In this document: in pieces, positions 41,689 to 50,737 of the stretch
Position numbering within the stretch: position 1 is the first letter of the stretch
Layout of the letters: every line of letters starts with the position of its first letter
DNA from: Fluviicola sp. XM-24bin1
Lineage (GTDB): Bacteria; Bacteroidota; Bacteroidia; Flavobacteriales_D; Crocinitomicaceae
DNA: 64,000 nt
Assembly (NCBI GenBank): GCA_003149635.1
Contig: QCWI01000005.1
Coordinates: 186,001 to 250,000, forward strand
Direction: 5' to 3'
Translations under genes and position numbers: made by a program
The notes under the pieces: generated by a model
Databases searched by the model: none
What the model was told of the DNA's origin: nothing
Seen by the model: the letters and a program-made list of their open reading frames with translations, nothing else

Positions 41689-43584
41689 TCATTCATAATT
41701 TTCAAAGCAAAGTGAATTTGCTTTGAAATACGTTCCTTCTTCGTAATAGATAATTTCATCGTGCATCATCGCGCGAATGGCATTCTGCAGTAAATCGCGA
41801 GAAGCTGGAATCTCTTGTTCCAATTGAGCGAACGAATTGGGCAGTTTCGCCAGAATGATCTCGTGCAGCGATTTCGAATCGAATTCTTGACGCAGACAAT
41901 TGTCGCATATCCCGCAGCCTCTGGGCTCTCCGCCGAAATAGACAGAAATGAGTTTCGACCGACATTCGTCGGATTGAACAAAATCAATGAGGGCTTGCAA
42001 TTTCGACTCCTCCCGTTCTTTGCGCTGCACATATACCGATGGTGTCAAGGTGAGCTGTGTGTCCGCAATGCGTTCCTGTAAAAACGTGATTTTTGGCAAG
42101 TTCGATTGGAATTGTACATCAATCACTCCATACTGTTCTAAGCGTTCCAAGTGCTTTCGCAACTGATTCTCCGATATATTCAGACGTTTGGCAAGTTTGC
42201 CTTCGTGCAAAGTTGTGAATCGATCGAAAATACCAGGGTAGCTTCGCGTCAATAAAGTGATCAACGGCGCCAAACTATCATGCGCCACTTGGAATGTGTA
42301 GAGCGCTTTATTACCAACGAGAATGCGCAATCGGGTAGGGAAGAAGCTAGATTCGGTAAAACCGATCGTTTCGTTCAATTGTAAAATTCGCAGGGCGTAA
42401 TACGTTTCGCTAGCGGATATCTCGAATGTGTTTGAAAAAGCCGGAAGATTGAAAGGGTAGGTTTCGTCTTTTCCTGACCCAATGGCTACCTGAAGATAAT
42501 TGCAAATCGCGTTGTAGATCGTTTTGATGCGTTCCTTCGTTGGATATTGCGCTTCCAAACGCTCTTTCATCCAGTCTAGATCCTTATCGTTCCAATAACC
42601 AATGGCCTGGGAAGGTTGTCCGTCTCGCCCAGCTCGCCCAGCTTCCTGGTAGTATGCTTCCAAATTATTAGGCAACTCGTAATGCAGTACAAAGCGAACA
42701 TCCGGCTTGTCAATTCCCATTCCGAACGCATTGGTGGCTACCATAATCTTCAAGCGATCTTGCATCCATTCGTCGAGCATATAGCTGCGATCTTCTGACG
42801 ACATTCCGCCATGATAAATCCCCGCTGGTATCTTATAGGCTCGCAATTGCGTCACGACTTCCTTCACGCTTCTTCGCGTCTGACAATAAACGATCCCTGT
42901 TTCATTGGGATGTTTCTGGCAATGTTCCAAAACGCGCTGCATCTTATTCTCCGCGTTATGCAGACTGTACATGACATTCTTTCGCTCCAAGGATCCCGCA
43001 AACTCTTTGGGCTGCTTCAATCCCAATTGAGAAACGATGTCCGTTTTTACCTGATCGGTTGCGGATGCAGTAACCGCAATAATTGGCGTGTTTGGATGGT
43101 ATTCTCGAATTCCAGCAATATCGCGATACGAAGGACGGAAATCATGTCCCCATTCCGAAATACAATGGGCTTCATCGACAACGATCAATCCAACATTCAT
43201 TCGTTTGAACCGCTCAATAAACAAGTCTGATTTCAGTCGTTCTGGTGAAGTGTACAGGAATTTCGTGGTTCCAAATCGCGCGTTATCTAGGGCAATGTCA
43301 ATCTCGCGATACGAAAGTCCACTTGAGATCAATGCAGCACGAATTCCACGTTGCTCTAACTGATTGACTTGGTCTTGCATCAAAGCGATCAATGGAGAAA
43401 TAACCAGCGTGATTCCATCCAATGCTAATCCAGGAACTTGGAAGCAAATAGATTTACCGCCACCCGTTGGAAGAATCGCCAAAGTATCGTGCCCATAAAT
43501 CACACTATCAACAATCTCTTCTTGCAGTGGTCGGAAACTGGGATATCCCCAGATTTTTTGCAATATCTCGCGACTTTTCTCCAA
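41689..43584 (-). CDS. RecQ-family ATP-dependent DNA helicase (TTG start)
   Basis: A 631-residue helicase with Walker A LPTGGGKSICFQ, DEAH box VVDEAHCISEWGHDF and QEAGRAGRDG motif VI, then a RecQ C-terminal zinc cluster (CGICDNC with CRSK before it) near residues 550-575. A winged-helix region is present, but no HRDC domain is seen after it. In-frame TGA lies just upstream, so the start must be the TTG at 43584 or an ATT; there is no ATG before the Walker motif. Helicases of this type unwind DNA with 3' to 5' polarity in repair. Confidence 0.88.
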   Translation of the reverse strand: MEKSREILQKIWGYPSFRPLQEEIVDSVIYGHDTLAILPTGGGKSICFQVPGLALDGITLVISPLIALMQDQVNQLEQRGIRAALISSGLSYREIDIALDNARFGTTKFLYTSPERLKSDLFIERFKRMNVGLIVVDEAHCISEWGHDFRPSYRDIAGIREYHPNTPIIAVTASATDQVKTDIVSQLGLKQPKEFAGSLERKNVMYSLHNAENKMQRVLEHCQKHPNETGIVYCQTRRSVKEVVTQLRAYKIPAGIYHGGMSSEDRSYMLDEWMQDRLKIMVATNAFGMGIDKPDVRFVLHYELPNNLEAYYQEAGRAGRDGQPSQAIGYWNDKDLDWMKERLEAQYPTKERIKTIYNAICNYLQVAIGSGKDETYPFNLPAFSNTFEISASETYYALRILQLNETIGFTESSFFPTRLRILVGNKALYTFQVAHDSLAPLITLLTRSYPGIFDRFTTLHEGKLAKRLNISENQLRKHLERLEQYGVIDVQFQSNLPKITFLQERIADTQLTLTPSVYVQRKEREESKLQALIDFVQSDECRSKLISVYFGGEPRGCGICDNCLRQEFDSKSLHEIILAKLPNSFAQLEQEIPASRDLLQNAIRAMMHDEIIYYEEGTYFKANSLCFENYE

Positions 43585-43640
43585 TTCAATGCTCTTAGAT
43601 CAAAGCTAACAAATAAAAAAAAGTGAAAATCAATACTCTA

Positions 43641-43671
43641 TTGCATTAATAGGAGAATCTCAGTATCTTTG
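43641..43671 (+). promoter_or_regulatory. ilvE promoter
   Basis: TTG (43641-43643), a 20-nt spacer and TATCTTTG (43664-43671), a near-perfect match to the Bacteroidota consensus, 17 nt before the ilvE ATG at 43689. Confidence 0.65.
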
Positions 43672-43688
43672 CACCACATTTCAAGGGT

Positions 43689-44759
43689 ATGATTAAAGAC
43701 ACTATTTCCGTAAAGGTCAACAAAACTGAGCATTCTAGAATTTCAGAAGTGGATTGGGACAACTTGCCGTTCGGTAAGGTGTTCTCTGATCACATGTTGG
43801 TCATGGATTACAAAGATGGTGCTTGGCAAGAGCCAGAAATCATGCCATTTGGAGCTTTGTCGTTGCACCCTGCGACTTCTGCGATTCACTACGGACAGTC
43901 AATTTTCGAAGGAATGAAGGCGTACCGCGCTGAGAACGGAGATGTAATGATCTTCCGCCCAGACATGAACGAGAAGCGATTTGCTGAGTCTTGTGAGCGC
44001 ATGTGCATGCCTGTGCTTCCGGAAGGTTTGTTCACGGAGTTGATTAGCAGAACGGTAGATATCGATCGCGATTGGGTTCCTCAGAAAGACGGATACTCTT
44101 TATACATCCGTCCTTTCTTGTTTGCGACAGACGATTTCATCGGAATCAAACCTTCTGATAATTATAAGTTCATCATTTTCACGTGTCCGGTTGGAGCATA
44201 CTATTCGCAACCAGTGAATGTGAAGATTGAAGAATACTACACGCGTGCTGCAGAAGGTGGAGTAGGACGAGCGAAAACTGCAGGGAACTATGCAGCTTCC
44301 TTGTATCCAGCGAAATTGGCACAAGAACAAGGATTCCACCAATTGGTTTGGACAGATGGGAAAGAGCACAAATACATTGAGGAATCAGGGACGATGAACA
44401 TCGTTTTTGAAATTGATAGAAAGTTGATCACGCCAGCAGAAGATTCAGATACGATTTTGAGAGGAGTGACGAAACGCTCAGTAGTTGAAATCGCTGAGAG
44501 TTGGGGAGTTCCTGTTGAAGAACGCAAGGTAACGGTAGAAGAAATCGTGAATGCGGCACGTGAAGGAAGACTTACTGATGCTTTTGGAGCGGGAACGGCA
44601 GCTACGATTGCACCAATTGCTAAAATCGGCTATAGAGAAGAGATGTTCGAACTTCCAGGAGTTGAGACACGAACGACATCGAATAAGATCAAGAAATACT
44701 TAACGGATTTGAAATCCGGCGCCATAGAAGACGAATTCAATTGGATGCTGAGATTCTAA
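43689..44759 (+). CDS. ilvE: Branched-chain amino acid aminotransferase
   Basis: A 356-residue fold-type IV PLP enzyme that interconverts leucine, isoleucine or valine with their keto acids. Blocks visible: HYGQSIFEGMKAYR, GVGRAKTAGNYAAS (PLP lysine in RAKTAGNY) and GVTKRSVVEIAESWG. The length and the EGMKAYR block suit the IlvE type 2 form. It has its own promoter and terminator. The reading frame starts at the ATG at 43689 after a good purine-rich site (CAAGGG). Confidence 0.92.
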   Translation: MIKDTISVKVNKTEHSRISEVDWDNLPFGKVFSDHMLVMDYKDGAWQEPEIMPFGALSLHPATSAIHYGQSIFEGMKAYRAENGDVMIFRPDMNEKRFAESCERMCMPVLPEGLFTELISRTVDIDRDWVPQKDGYSLYIRPFLFATDDFIGIKPSDNYKFIIFTCPVGAYYSQPVNVKIEEYYTRAAEGGVGRAKTAGNYAASLYPAKLAQEQGFHQLVWTDGKEHKYIEESGTMNIVFEIDRKLITPAEDSDTILRGVTKRSVVEIAESWGVPVEERKVTVEEIVNAAREGRLTDAFGAGTAATIAPIAKIGYREEMFELPGVETRTTSNKIKKYLTDLKSGAIEDEFNWMLRF

Positions 44760-44776
44760 CGAAGACATGTTTATAA

Positions 44777-44805
44777 AAGCCCTGATATTTTTCGGGGCTT
44801 TTTTT
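44777..44805 (+). terminator. Rho-independent terminator after ilvE
   Basis: AAGCCCTG pairs with CGGGGCTT (8 bp including a G-U pair) and is followed by TTTTT. Confidence 0.75.
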
Positions 44806-44827
44806 ATGATGCTAATCGTTTGAGCAC

Positions 44828-44835
44828 TATATTTG
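44828..44835 (+). promoter_or_regulatory. Putative -7 element for the response regulator gene
   Basis: TATATTTG, 30 nt before the GTG start at 44866. A -33 TTG at the right distance would lie in the T-run of the ilvE terminator and is not clear. Confidence 0.5.
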
Positions 44836-44865
44836 CCTTAACTAGAATAATTCTAAATAAGTGCA

Positions 44866-45546
44866 GTGAAAATCGTCTTAGCAGATACCAATGAATTGAT
44901 TCGATTAGGAATTCGCGTCTTGCTGAACTCCGAATTGCAATGCGAAATCGTTGGAGAAGCTTCTAATTCACCGGAACTTGTAGAGATTTTAGAATCTTTT
45001 GACGTTGATGTCATCATCATGGATTTCACCTCTGCCGGGTTTGAAATTGACGACATTGCCTTAATCAAGCGAGAATTTCCGAAAATTAAAATGTTGGCCA
45101 TTACGCCAGAGCAGTCTGCACAGGTACTGGTGGATGCTTTGCGAGCAGGAGTAACGAGTTACGTCAAGAAAGACTGTTCGTTCCCTGAAATTTTGGAAGC
45201 TGTGAAAGAGACTTCCAAGGAGAATAAATTCTTTTGCGGTCAAATTTTGGAAACAATCCAAGAGGCCAATCTGAATATCGACGATATCGAATTGGATTCT
45301 TTCACGTGTGAACCGGTTTTGATTTCAAAACGCGAAAGTGAGATTATCACCTTGATCGCAGAGGGAAATACCAATACGCAAATCGCTGATAAGTTGTTTT
45401 TGAGTTCTCACACAATTAATACGCATCGTAAAAACATCATGTCGAAGCTGGGGGTGAAGAATACTGCTGGAATCGTCATGTACGCTGTAAAAACGAATCT
45501 CATTTCTCCGAACAAATTCTTGTTCACTTCCGACGCAATTTCGTGA
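44866..45546 (+). CDS. LuxR/NarL-type response regulator (orphan; GTG start)
   Basis: A 226-residue protein. The receiver domain has phospho-acceptor Asp53 (IIMDFTS), Thr80 (AIT) and Lys101 (SYVKK), but the usual second acidic residue after Asp7 is replaced by Thr8 (LADTNELIR). The C-terminal LuxR helix-turn-helix spans about 152-208 (RESEIITLIAEGNTNTQIAD). The start is the GTG at 44866. No histidine kinase gene is near. The changed acidic pocket may alter phosphorylation; the gene follows an ilvE terminator and precedes an ECF unit. Confidence 0.85.
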   Translation: MKIVLADTNELIRLGIRVLLNSELQCEIVGEASNSPELVEILESFDVDVIIMDFTSAGFEIDDIALIKREFPKIKMLAITPEQSAQVLVDALRAGVTSYVKKDCSFPEILEAVKETSKENKFFCGQILETIQEANLNIDDIELDSFTCEPVLISKRESEIITLIAEGNTNTQIADKLFLSSHTINTHRKNIMSKLGVKNTAGIVMYAVKTNLISPNKFLFTSDAIS

Positions 45547-45586
45547 TTTGTACCTATTACTGTCAACTAATTATTATTTCCAGTTT

Positions 45587-45670
45587 GTCACCCCTCTTTA
45601 TTTCTCCCCTCAAGCGGAGAGGGCGGCTTTCCCTCCTCCCTTGAGGGAGGTGCCGAAGGTGGAGGGTGAC
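45587..45670. repeat. Palindromic dispersed element, copy 2
   Basis: GTCACCCCTC at the left and GGAGGGTGAC at the right end form an imperfect terminal inverted repeat around CTCCCCTCAAGCGGAGA and CCTCCTCCCTTGAGGGAGGT. It shares order and sequence blocks with 13808-13886. Confidence 0.7.
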
Positions 45671-45701
45671 AGGTAGCCTGATATTTAAATCTCACTGGCA
45701 T

Positions 45702-45709
45702 CATCTTTG
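45702..45709 (+). promoter_or_regulatory. Possible -7 element before the ECF unit
   Basis: CATCTTTG, one base off the TATCTTTG consensus, just after the palindromic element. No clear -33 element; weak support. Confidence 0.3.
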
Positions 45710-45793
45710 CTCGAAACTTTTCTGAAATTTTTTTTTCAAAGAATTGAACGTATTTTTAATTCGGTTGTACAATACATCAAACCGACGAAGGGT

Positions 45794-47155
45794 ATGCTTA
45801 GACTTTTGCAAATATGTATTCTGATTTTCAGCGTTTTCAGTGCTTCAGCACAAGAGGAATCGCCTGTGCCGGCTACGAATAATAGTACGAATACAAACAG
45901 CGGTGGAACAGAGTTGAATTCAAATATGTTCAACACGACCGTGGAAGAGGAAGAAACAATGGAGTTGGATTCTGTTTCCGTGGATAAGGATGCCGAGAAG
46001 CTGAAAGAAGTGAAAGGCGTTTCTGTAGAAAAAGAGCGGAAATTGAAAAAAGCACAGACTCGTGCACTGAAACAAACACAGCAATATGAAGTAGAACCAC
46101 TAAAGGTGGAGGCGACTGAAGCTGAAGATATGTCGACTGGTGCAACCATTACTTTAGATGATGCAGCGGCACCACCTAGCCAAAGTGCTTATCAATTAGC
46201 GCCTGGATATCAGGATGCCAATTACGGATTTACAAATTCTAAAAACGAAGCTTCACAACAACCGATGCAACGCACGCCTTCAGTGGCGCAACAACAGGAA
46301 ATGGATAAGGCAGTGGGATATTTCGCGACCAATGCACCGAATTCTTTCGAGTATCACTATTTTGCCTATACCGCAGGTAATCATGATGTTACACGTATCG
46401 AAAACCTTCGAGCTGCCGAGGAAATCATGCCAGAGAACAGTGATGTACACGCACAAATGGCTGCTTATAATATTATCACGCGAGATGCTGATAGCGCTGA
46501 GATGTACATCGATAAAATGCTCAATTCAGATCGTTTGAATGCGAACACCTTATTGTATGCGGAGGATTTGCTGCTTTCCGTACCGGATAACGGCGTATTG
46601 ATTACCCATGGATTCGATGATACTTACAGTGTATATAAAAAACAACAAGCGGACGGCGTTCGTGAGGACGTAATCTTGATCTCTTTGGATTTTCTGCAAA
46701 GTGAATTCTACAGAACCTTGTTGAAGGAAGATGGGTTTCAATTCCCAGAGCAAGAAGTCATCGATGTTGATTTCTTGAAGGTCTTTTGCGAATTGAACGC
46801 ATCAAAATCGATCAGTATTTCAATGACTACGCCGAAAGAATATTTCCTACCCCTTCAATCGAATTTGTACGTCACTGGTTTGGTATTCGAGTACCATCAA
46901 GAGGTGTACAATAACTTTGATAGGAACGAAGAATTATGGAATACGCGACTTTCCAAGCATCTGATTAATGATGCTGAAGATGAGAAGTCGAAACAATTGT
47001 CGTCCAATTACTTACCAATGCTCCTGCAACTCAGGAAAGTGTATGGACAAAAAGAACAGAAGGAAAAAGTAAAAGAAATAGACAAAGCCATTGACAAGGT
47101 CAGTCTGCAATGCAGAAAATACGATCAGGTTCAAAAGCTTAAGTCGAGTTATTAA
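45794..47155 (+). CDS. Secreted protein of unknown family, first gene of the ECF unit
   Basis: A 453-residue protein with a signal peptide (1-20, ending SASAQ). The first half has low-complexity acidic and coiled-coil-prone stretches (Glu/Lys-rich about 35-110) and a Gln-rich segment. The C-terminal half (about 165-453) resembles helical repeat proteins and contains a block TLLYAEDLLLSVPDNGVLIT. No family is recognised. The ATG at 45794 starts the signal peptide; an upstream frame from 45707 adds a basic tail and looks like readthrough of leader sequence. Its stop overlaps the sigma-factor start by 1 nt. Confidence 0.65.
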   Translation: MLRLLQICILIFSVFSASAQEESPVPATNNSTNTNSGGTELNSNMFNTTVEEEETMELDSVSVDKDAEKLKEVKGVSVEKERKLKKAQTRALKQTQQYEVEPLKVEATEAEDMSTGATITLDDAAAPPSQSAYQLAPGYQDANYGFTNSKNEASQQPMQRTPSVAQQQEMDKAVGYFATNAPNSFEYHYFAYTAGNHDVTRIENLRAAEEIMPENSDVHAQMAAYNIITRDADSAEMYIDKMLNSDRLNANTLLYAEDLLLSVPDNGVLITHGFDDTYSVYKKQQADGVREDVILISLDFLQSEFYRTLLKEDGFQFPEQEVIDVDFLKVFCELNASKSISISMTTPKEYFLPLQSNLYVTGLVFEYHQEVYNNFDRNEELWNTRLSKHLINDAEDEKSKQLSSNYLPMLLQLRKVYGQKEQKEKVKEIDKAIDKVSLQCRKYDQVQKLKSSY

Positions 47156-47745
47156 TGCGCTTAGTAAAACCGCGATATCAAGAAATGACTGACGAGTCAT
47201 TGATGGTAGCTATCTCCAAAGGGGACAAGCGTGCTTTTGATGAAATCTACCATCGTTACTCAGGCCCATTGTTGGGCTACTTTATGCGCATGCTCTGGCG
47301 TGACAGAGAAAAGGCGGAAGATTTCGTACACGATATTTTCGCGAAGATTATTCGTAAGCCGGAATTGTTCGATCCCAAAAGAACCTTCAAAACCTGGCTG
47401 TATTCTGTTGCCAATAACATGTGCAAGAACGAGTACAAGAAGCAGGAGGTTCGTAAGAACACATCGAATGGATTGGATGAAAACTACGCGGTGGAAGATC
47501 ATAATTCCAATGTACTGTCGGAAGTGGCAGACAACCAATTCAGAGATCAGTTTGAGCAAAGTCTCGAAGATTTAGATAAAAAACATAGCGAAGTATTCCG
47601 ATTGCGACATCTGGACGGGCTGTCAATAAAGGAAATCGCAGACATACTTGACATTAGCGATGGAACGGTAAAATCAAGACTGTTCTACGCGACAAAATAT
47701 TTGGCTTCCAGTTTGGAGGCGTTTAACCCCGTATTAAACAGGTAA
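47155..47745 (+). CDS. RNA polymerase sigma-70 factor, ECF subfamily
   Basis: A 196-residue sigma factor: region 2 (about 15-95, DEIYHRYSGPLLGYF, KTWLYSVANNMCKNE) and region 4 (about 125-185, LRHLDGLSIKEIADILDISDGTVKSRL). It lacks regions 1 and 3, as ECF factors do. Such factors direct transcription in response to envelope signals and are usually held by an anti-sigma factor. It starts at the stop of the secreted protein gene and is followed 1 nt later by a single-helix membrane protein that could be that anti-sigma. Confidence 0.9.
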   Translation: MRLVKPRYQEMTDESLMVAISKGDKRAFDEIYHRYSGPLLGYFMRMLWRDREKAEDFVHDIFAKIIRKPELFDPKRTFKTWLYSVANNMCKNEYKKQEVRKNTSNGLDENYAVEDHNSNVLSEVADNQFRDQFEQSLEDLDKKHSEVFRLRHLDGLSIKEIADILDISDGTVKSRLFYATKYLASSLEAFNPVLNR

Positions 47746-47746
47746 G

Positions 47747-48418
47747 ATGAAGAAAGATTTGATCGATATCATCATGGAGAAAGAGTTTCACGCATTGTCG
47801 CAGGCAGAGCGGGAAGAATTAGCGTCCTATTGTTCAAACGAAGATGAATACAATCAGATGAGAGATGTATTCATTGGAGTGGAGCAGATGACCTGGGATC
47901 ATCCACAGCCAAAAGCGGAAACAAAACAACGTTTGGATGATTTGTTTGATTCTACCTATCCAAAAGCAGCACCGGTTTGGTATAATTCCGTACTAGCGGT
48001 TGTTGTTCCGAATGAAAAGCCCTTGCACCGTCAACCATTGGCTCAAATTGCCGCGGTTGCTTTAATTGCCTTTTTGACCATTCCGTTTTTTGGATCCGAT
48101 TCTGAAATTACCGAGAAACCTGCTGCTAGCCAGCAATTGGCACAAGTCGAAAAGCCGGCAACTACACCTAGTTCTGATGTAAAAGCTGATCCCGAGAATG
48201 AGGTGAAAAATGAAGAGCCGATCGTTGAGGAAGATCCAATCACGAGATCTAACGATGTGCCAGTTTTGGTCGCTTCTGCTGAACCAATGCCGGGTGCTCC
48301 ATCTGTAGGGGCAACTTCCGCAGGTAGCTCTGGACATCCGGACGGTGTTTTTATCGCAGTATCTCAACCCGCAAGCGAAGCCCCAGAAATGTTTGATTTG
48401 TTGACTGCAACATTCTAG
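47747..48418 (+). CDS. Single-pass membrane protein, putative anti-sigma factor
   Basis: A 223-residue protein. Residues about 96-115 are one hydrophobic helix, so a cytoplasmic part (about 1-95) faces the sigma factor and a Pro/Glu/Ser-rich part (about 120-223) would lie in the periplasm. This matches the usual shape of anti-sigma factors that bind ECF factors, but there is no recognisable FecR or zinc-anti-sigma motif. It starts 1 nt after the ECF stop and ends the unit. Confidence 0.6.
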   Translation: MKKDLIDIIMEKEFHALSQAEREELASYCSNEDEYNQMRDVFIGVEQMTWDHPQPKAETKQRLDDLFDSTYPKAAPVWYNSVLAVVVPNEKPLHRQPLAQIAAVALIAFLTIPFFGSDSEITEKPAASQQLAQVEKPATTPSSDVKADPENEVKNEEPIVEEDPITRSNDVPVLVASAEPMPGAPSVGATSAGSSGHPDGVFIAVSQPASEAPEMFDLLTATF

Positions 48419-48442
48419 TTTTTTAACCGCAAAGGCGCAAGG
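48419..48442 (+). repeat. AACCGCAA-type dispersed repeat, copy 2
   Basis: TTTTTTAACCGCAA then AGGCGCAAGG, matching the reverse complement of 14020-14044 apart from a small gap. Confidence 0.5.
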
Positions 48443-48464
48443 TATATTTTTGTGTTAAGTTGAT

Positions 48465-49211
48465 CTATATTAGAATATCGAAATGCTCCTTTTCTTGCTG
48501 CGGTCGCTTTAAAACCATTCCCATTCGGAACAAATCAATCGTAACGTGAAAGCCCTCATCGTGCTGTAATTGCTCCCAAGCGGCCTTCATCGAAGGGCTC
48601 CAACGGATATCATCAAGAATCCAAAACGTGTCATCATGAGAATGAGGAAGCAGCATTTTAATGTATCGGAGCATCGCCTCACCGTCGTGGTGACCATCAA
48701 TGAAAATCAAATCATAGGTTGATTCAGGCAATGTCGGAATGACGTCGGCAAAAGTTCCCCCCAACGACTGAATATTTTCAATGCCTAAAGCTTCAAAATT
48801 GGAGAGCGCCTCTTTTCGCGTATTCGGACATCCTTCAATTGTGGTGACTACTGCATTTTTGTTTCCAGTTGCCATGCTTACGGATCCTATTCCAACAGAA
48901 GTTCCGAGTTCTAACGCCGATTCTAAATTGTAATGCTGCATTAATTGGAAAAGCATCTGCCCGTACTTCCCTTTGCTGCTGCTGTTTTTATACAACTGTC
49001 CTAAGCTTCGAAGGTCACCCATTCGTTTGGAACCAACGCCGTGATCGGTAATTTGAATTGATTTTTTGTTGCCTTTCATTCGACTTTTCAGCGTCGACAT
49101 CCGTTCTATAAATAAAGGTGAAATTGAGGAACGAAAACATTTGTCCGTAAGTTCGTACACAAACGGCGAATGAACGCCATGACGGCGCTTTGCGTTCCAT
49201 CTATATTTCAT
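48465..49211 (-). CDS. Class I SAM-dependent methyltransferase
   Basis: A 248-residue protein that opens MKYRWNAKRRHGVHSPFVYE, a start seen in some Bacteroidota O-methyltransferase-like proteins. The SAM motif is ALELGTSVGIGSVSMA and the acidic-loop region is DLIFIDGHHDGE; a late WILDDIRWSPSM supports the fold. The substrate is unknown. The ATG at 49211 is preferred over 49298 because the extra residues are not conserved-looking and would overlap the divergent DUF4301 gene, whose start is at 49263. Confidence 0.75.
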   Translation of the reverse strand: MKYRWNAKRRHGVHSPFVYELTDKCFRSSISPLFIERMSTLKSRMKGNKKSIQITDHGVGSKRMGDLRSLGQLYKNSSSKGKYGQMLFQLMQHYNLESALELGTSVGIGSVSMATGNKNAVVTTIEGCPNTRKEALSNFEALGIENIQSLGGTFADVIPTLPESTYDLIFIDGHHDGEAMLRYIKMLLPHSHDDTFWILDDIRWSPSMKAAWEQLQHDEGFHVTIDLFRMGMVLKRPQQEKEHFDILI

Positions 49212-49262
49212 ATATTCGAAGCCCAAAAACATGAATCGGGAGAAGGATTCTCTCGCGAAGAT

Positions 49263-50636
49263 ATGAGTACATCCGTAAAAACGTCCATCGAACAACAAAA
49301 AAGCGATATTTCTGGAGGTTCAAACACCGTAAAATTATCGGGTTCGTGCGTTGTAGGAAAAGGTATTCTACGCCTCAGCGATCATGAGAAAGAGCACTTC
49401 GCTCATCGCTACTCTATTTGGAATGGAGATGCTTCGTTTTTTATTCCGGCGTCAGGTTCGGGATCCCGTATGTTTACGGAATTGGTTCAATTCGTTGAAT
49501 CGAAGAAGGAGACGGCAGCCATTGCCAAATTTTTTGAAGAGCTCCCGAAATTGGCTTTATTTCATGAGCTTCCGTTGGTCGTGCGTGAAAAAGTGGCCTC
49601 GTTGCAATCGATTTATCTTGCCGAGTATCTCATTAGTGGAGATGGAATGAAATTTCCAGATCGCCCGAAAGGATTGATTCCCTTTCATGTTACCCAAGAA
49701 GGTGTAATTAACCCGTTCCAGGAGCAGTTGAAACAAGCACTGAAATTGCTGGGGGAGAACGGTAAGGTACATTACACCATTCAAAAGAACTTCGAAGGGC
49801 AAATTTGGGACAGTCTTCAGTCCGTCGGAATTGAAAACTTGGAAGAGAAGGTTTCGTTCTCACATCAGGACAATGCTACCGATGCGTATTGTTTCAATGC
49901 AGATGGTGAGATGGTGATGGAAGACGGGAATCCAGTTCGTCGACCTGCCGGTCATGGCGCATTATTGAAGAATTTGAATGCCATCGATTCTGATATTGTT
50001 TTTATCAAGAATATTGACAACGTGCAGCATGTGAATAAGTCCGAGCTCAATCAAAGGGTTTGGAAATATTGCGCTGGATTGTTGTTGGAATTTAAAAGTG
50101 ATTTGCAGCTCTTGGTCAATGACTTCAGTAAGGAAGGATTGGCAGAGTTGAACGACAAATACCAATTCCTTTCGGAACAAGAAGAAGCGGATTGCGATGT
50201 GGTTAAATTGACAGAATATTCAAAACGACCTTTCCGCGTTTGTGGTATGGTAGAGAATGAAGGAGCACCTGGCGGCGGGCCATTTTGGATTGAAGATGAG
50301 GGAATCGTTTCCAAACAAATTGTTGAGAAAGTCCAAATCTCAGACGACGATAAATTATTGGTAGAGGAGAGCAGTCATTTCAATCCTGTATTCATCGCAT
50401 TGTCGAAAACAGATGTGGATGGCAATCGTTTGGATTTGGAAGAGTTTGTAGATCCTTCGAAGTTCCTGCTAGTCAATAAGCCATACAAAAATGGAACCTT
50501 GCGTTATCGTGAACTTCCGGGTCTTTGGAACGGAAGCATGCATTTCTGGAATACGGTATTTTTAGAAATTCCTAAAGAAGTTTTCTCTCCGGTAAAATCC
50601 GTTTTTGATTTAATTAAAGAAGCACACCAGCCGTAG
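49263..50636 (+). CDS. DUF4301 family protein
   Basis: A 457-residue protein with the nucleotide-binding-like start FFIPASGSGSRMF (about 57-69), RPKGLIPFHVTQEG, and VCGMVENEGAPGGGPFW. DUF4301 proteins have an NTP-transferase-like fold by motif resemblance but no known reaction. The ATG at 49263 is 52 nt from the divergent methyltransferase start; a frame from 49170 would overlap that gene. It is followed by a short gap and the convergent DUF58 gene. Confidence 0.8.
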   Translation: MSTSVKTSIEQQKSDISGGSNTVKLSGSCVVGKGILRLSDHEKEHFAHRYSIWNGDASFFIPASGSGSRMFTELVQFVESKKETAAIAKFFEELPKLALFHELPLVVREKVASLQSIYLAEYLISGDGMKFPDRPKGLIPFHVTQEGVINPFQEQLKQALKLLGENGKVHYTIQKNFEGQIWDSLQSVGIENLEEKVSFSHQDNATDAYCFNADGEMVMEDGNPVRRPAGHGALLKNLNAIDSDIVFIKNIDNVQHVNKSELNQRVWKYCAGLLLEFKSDLQLLVNDFSKEGLAELNDKYQFLSEQEEADCDVVKLTEYSKRPFRVCGMVENEGAPGGGPFWIEDEGIVSKQIVEKVQISDDDKLLVEESSHFNPVFIALSKTDVDGNRLDLEEFVDPSKFLLVNKPYKNGTLRYRELPGLWNGSMHFWNTVFLEIPKEVFSPVKSVFDLIKEAHQP

Positions 50637-50737
50637 GCAGTTTTGAGTACGAGAGTTGAGGGTGAAGGTGTGATTTTACCGATGATTTTCATCCTTCTAC
50701 CTCGTCCTTCCAGACTCGCACCCACACTCTAATCCTG

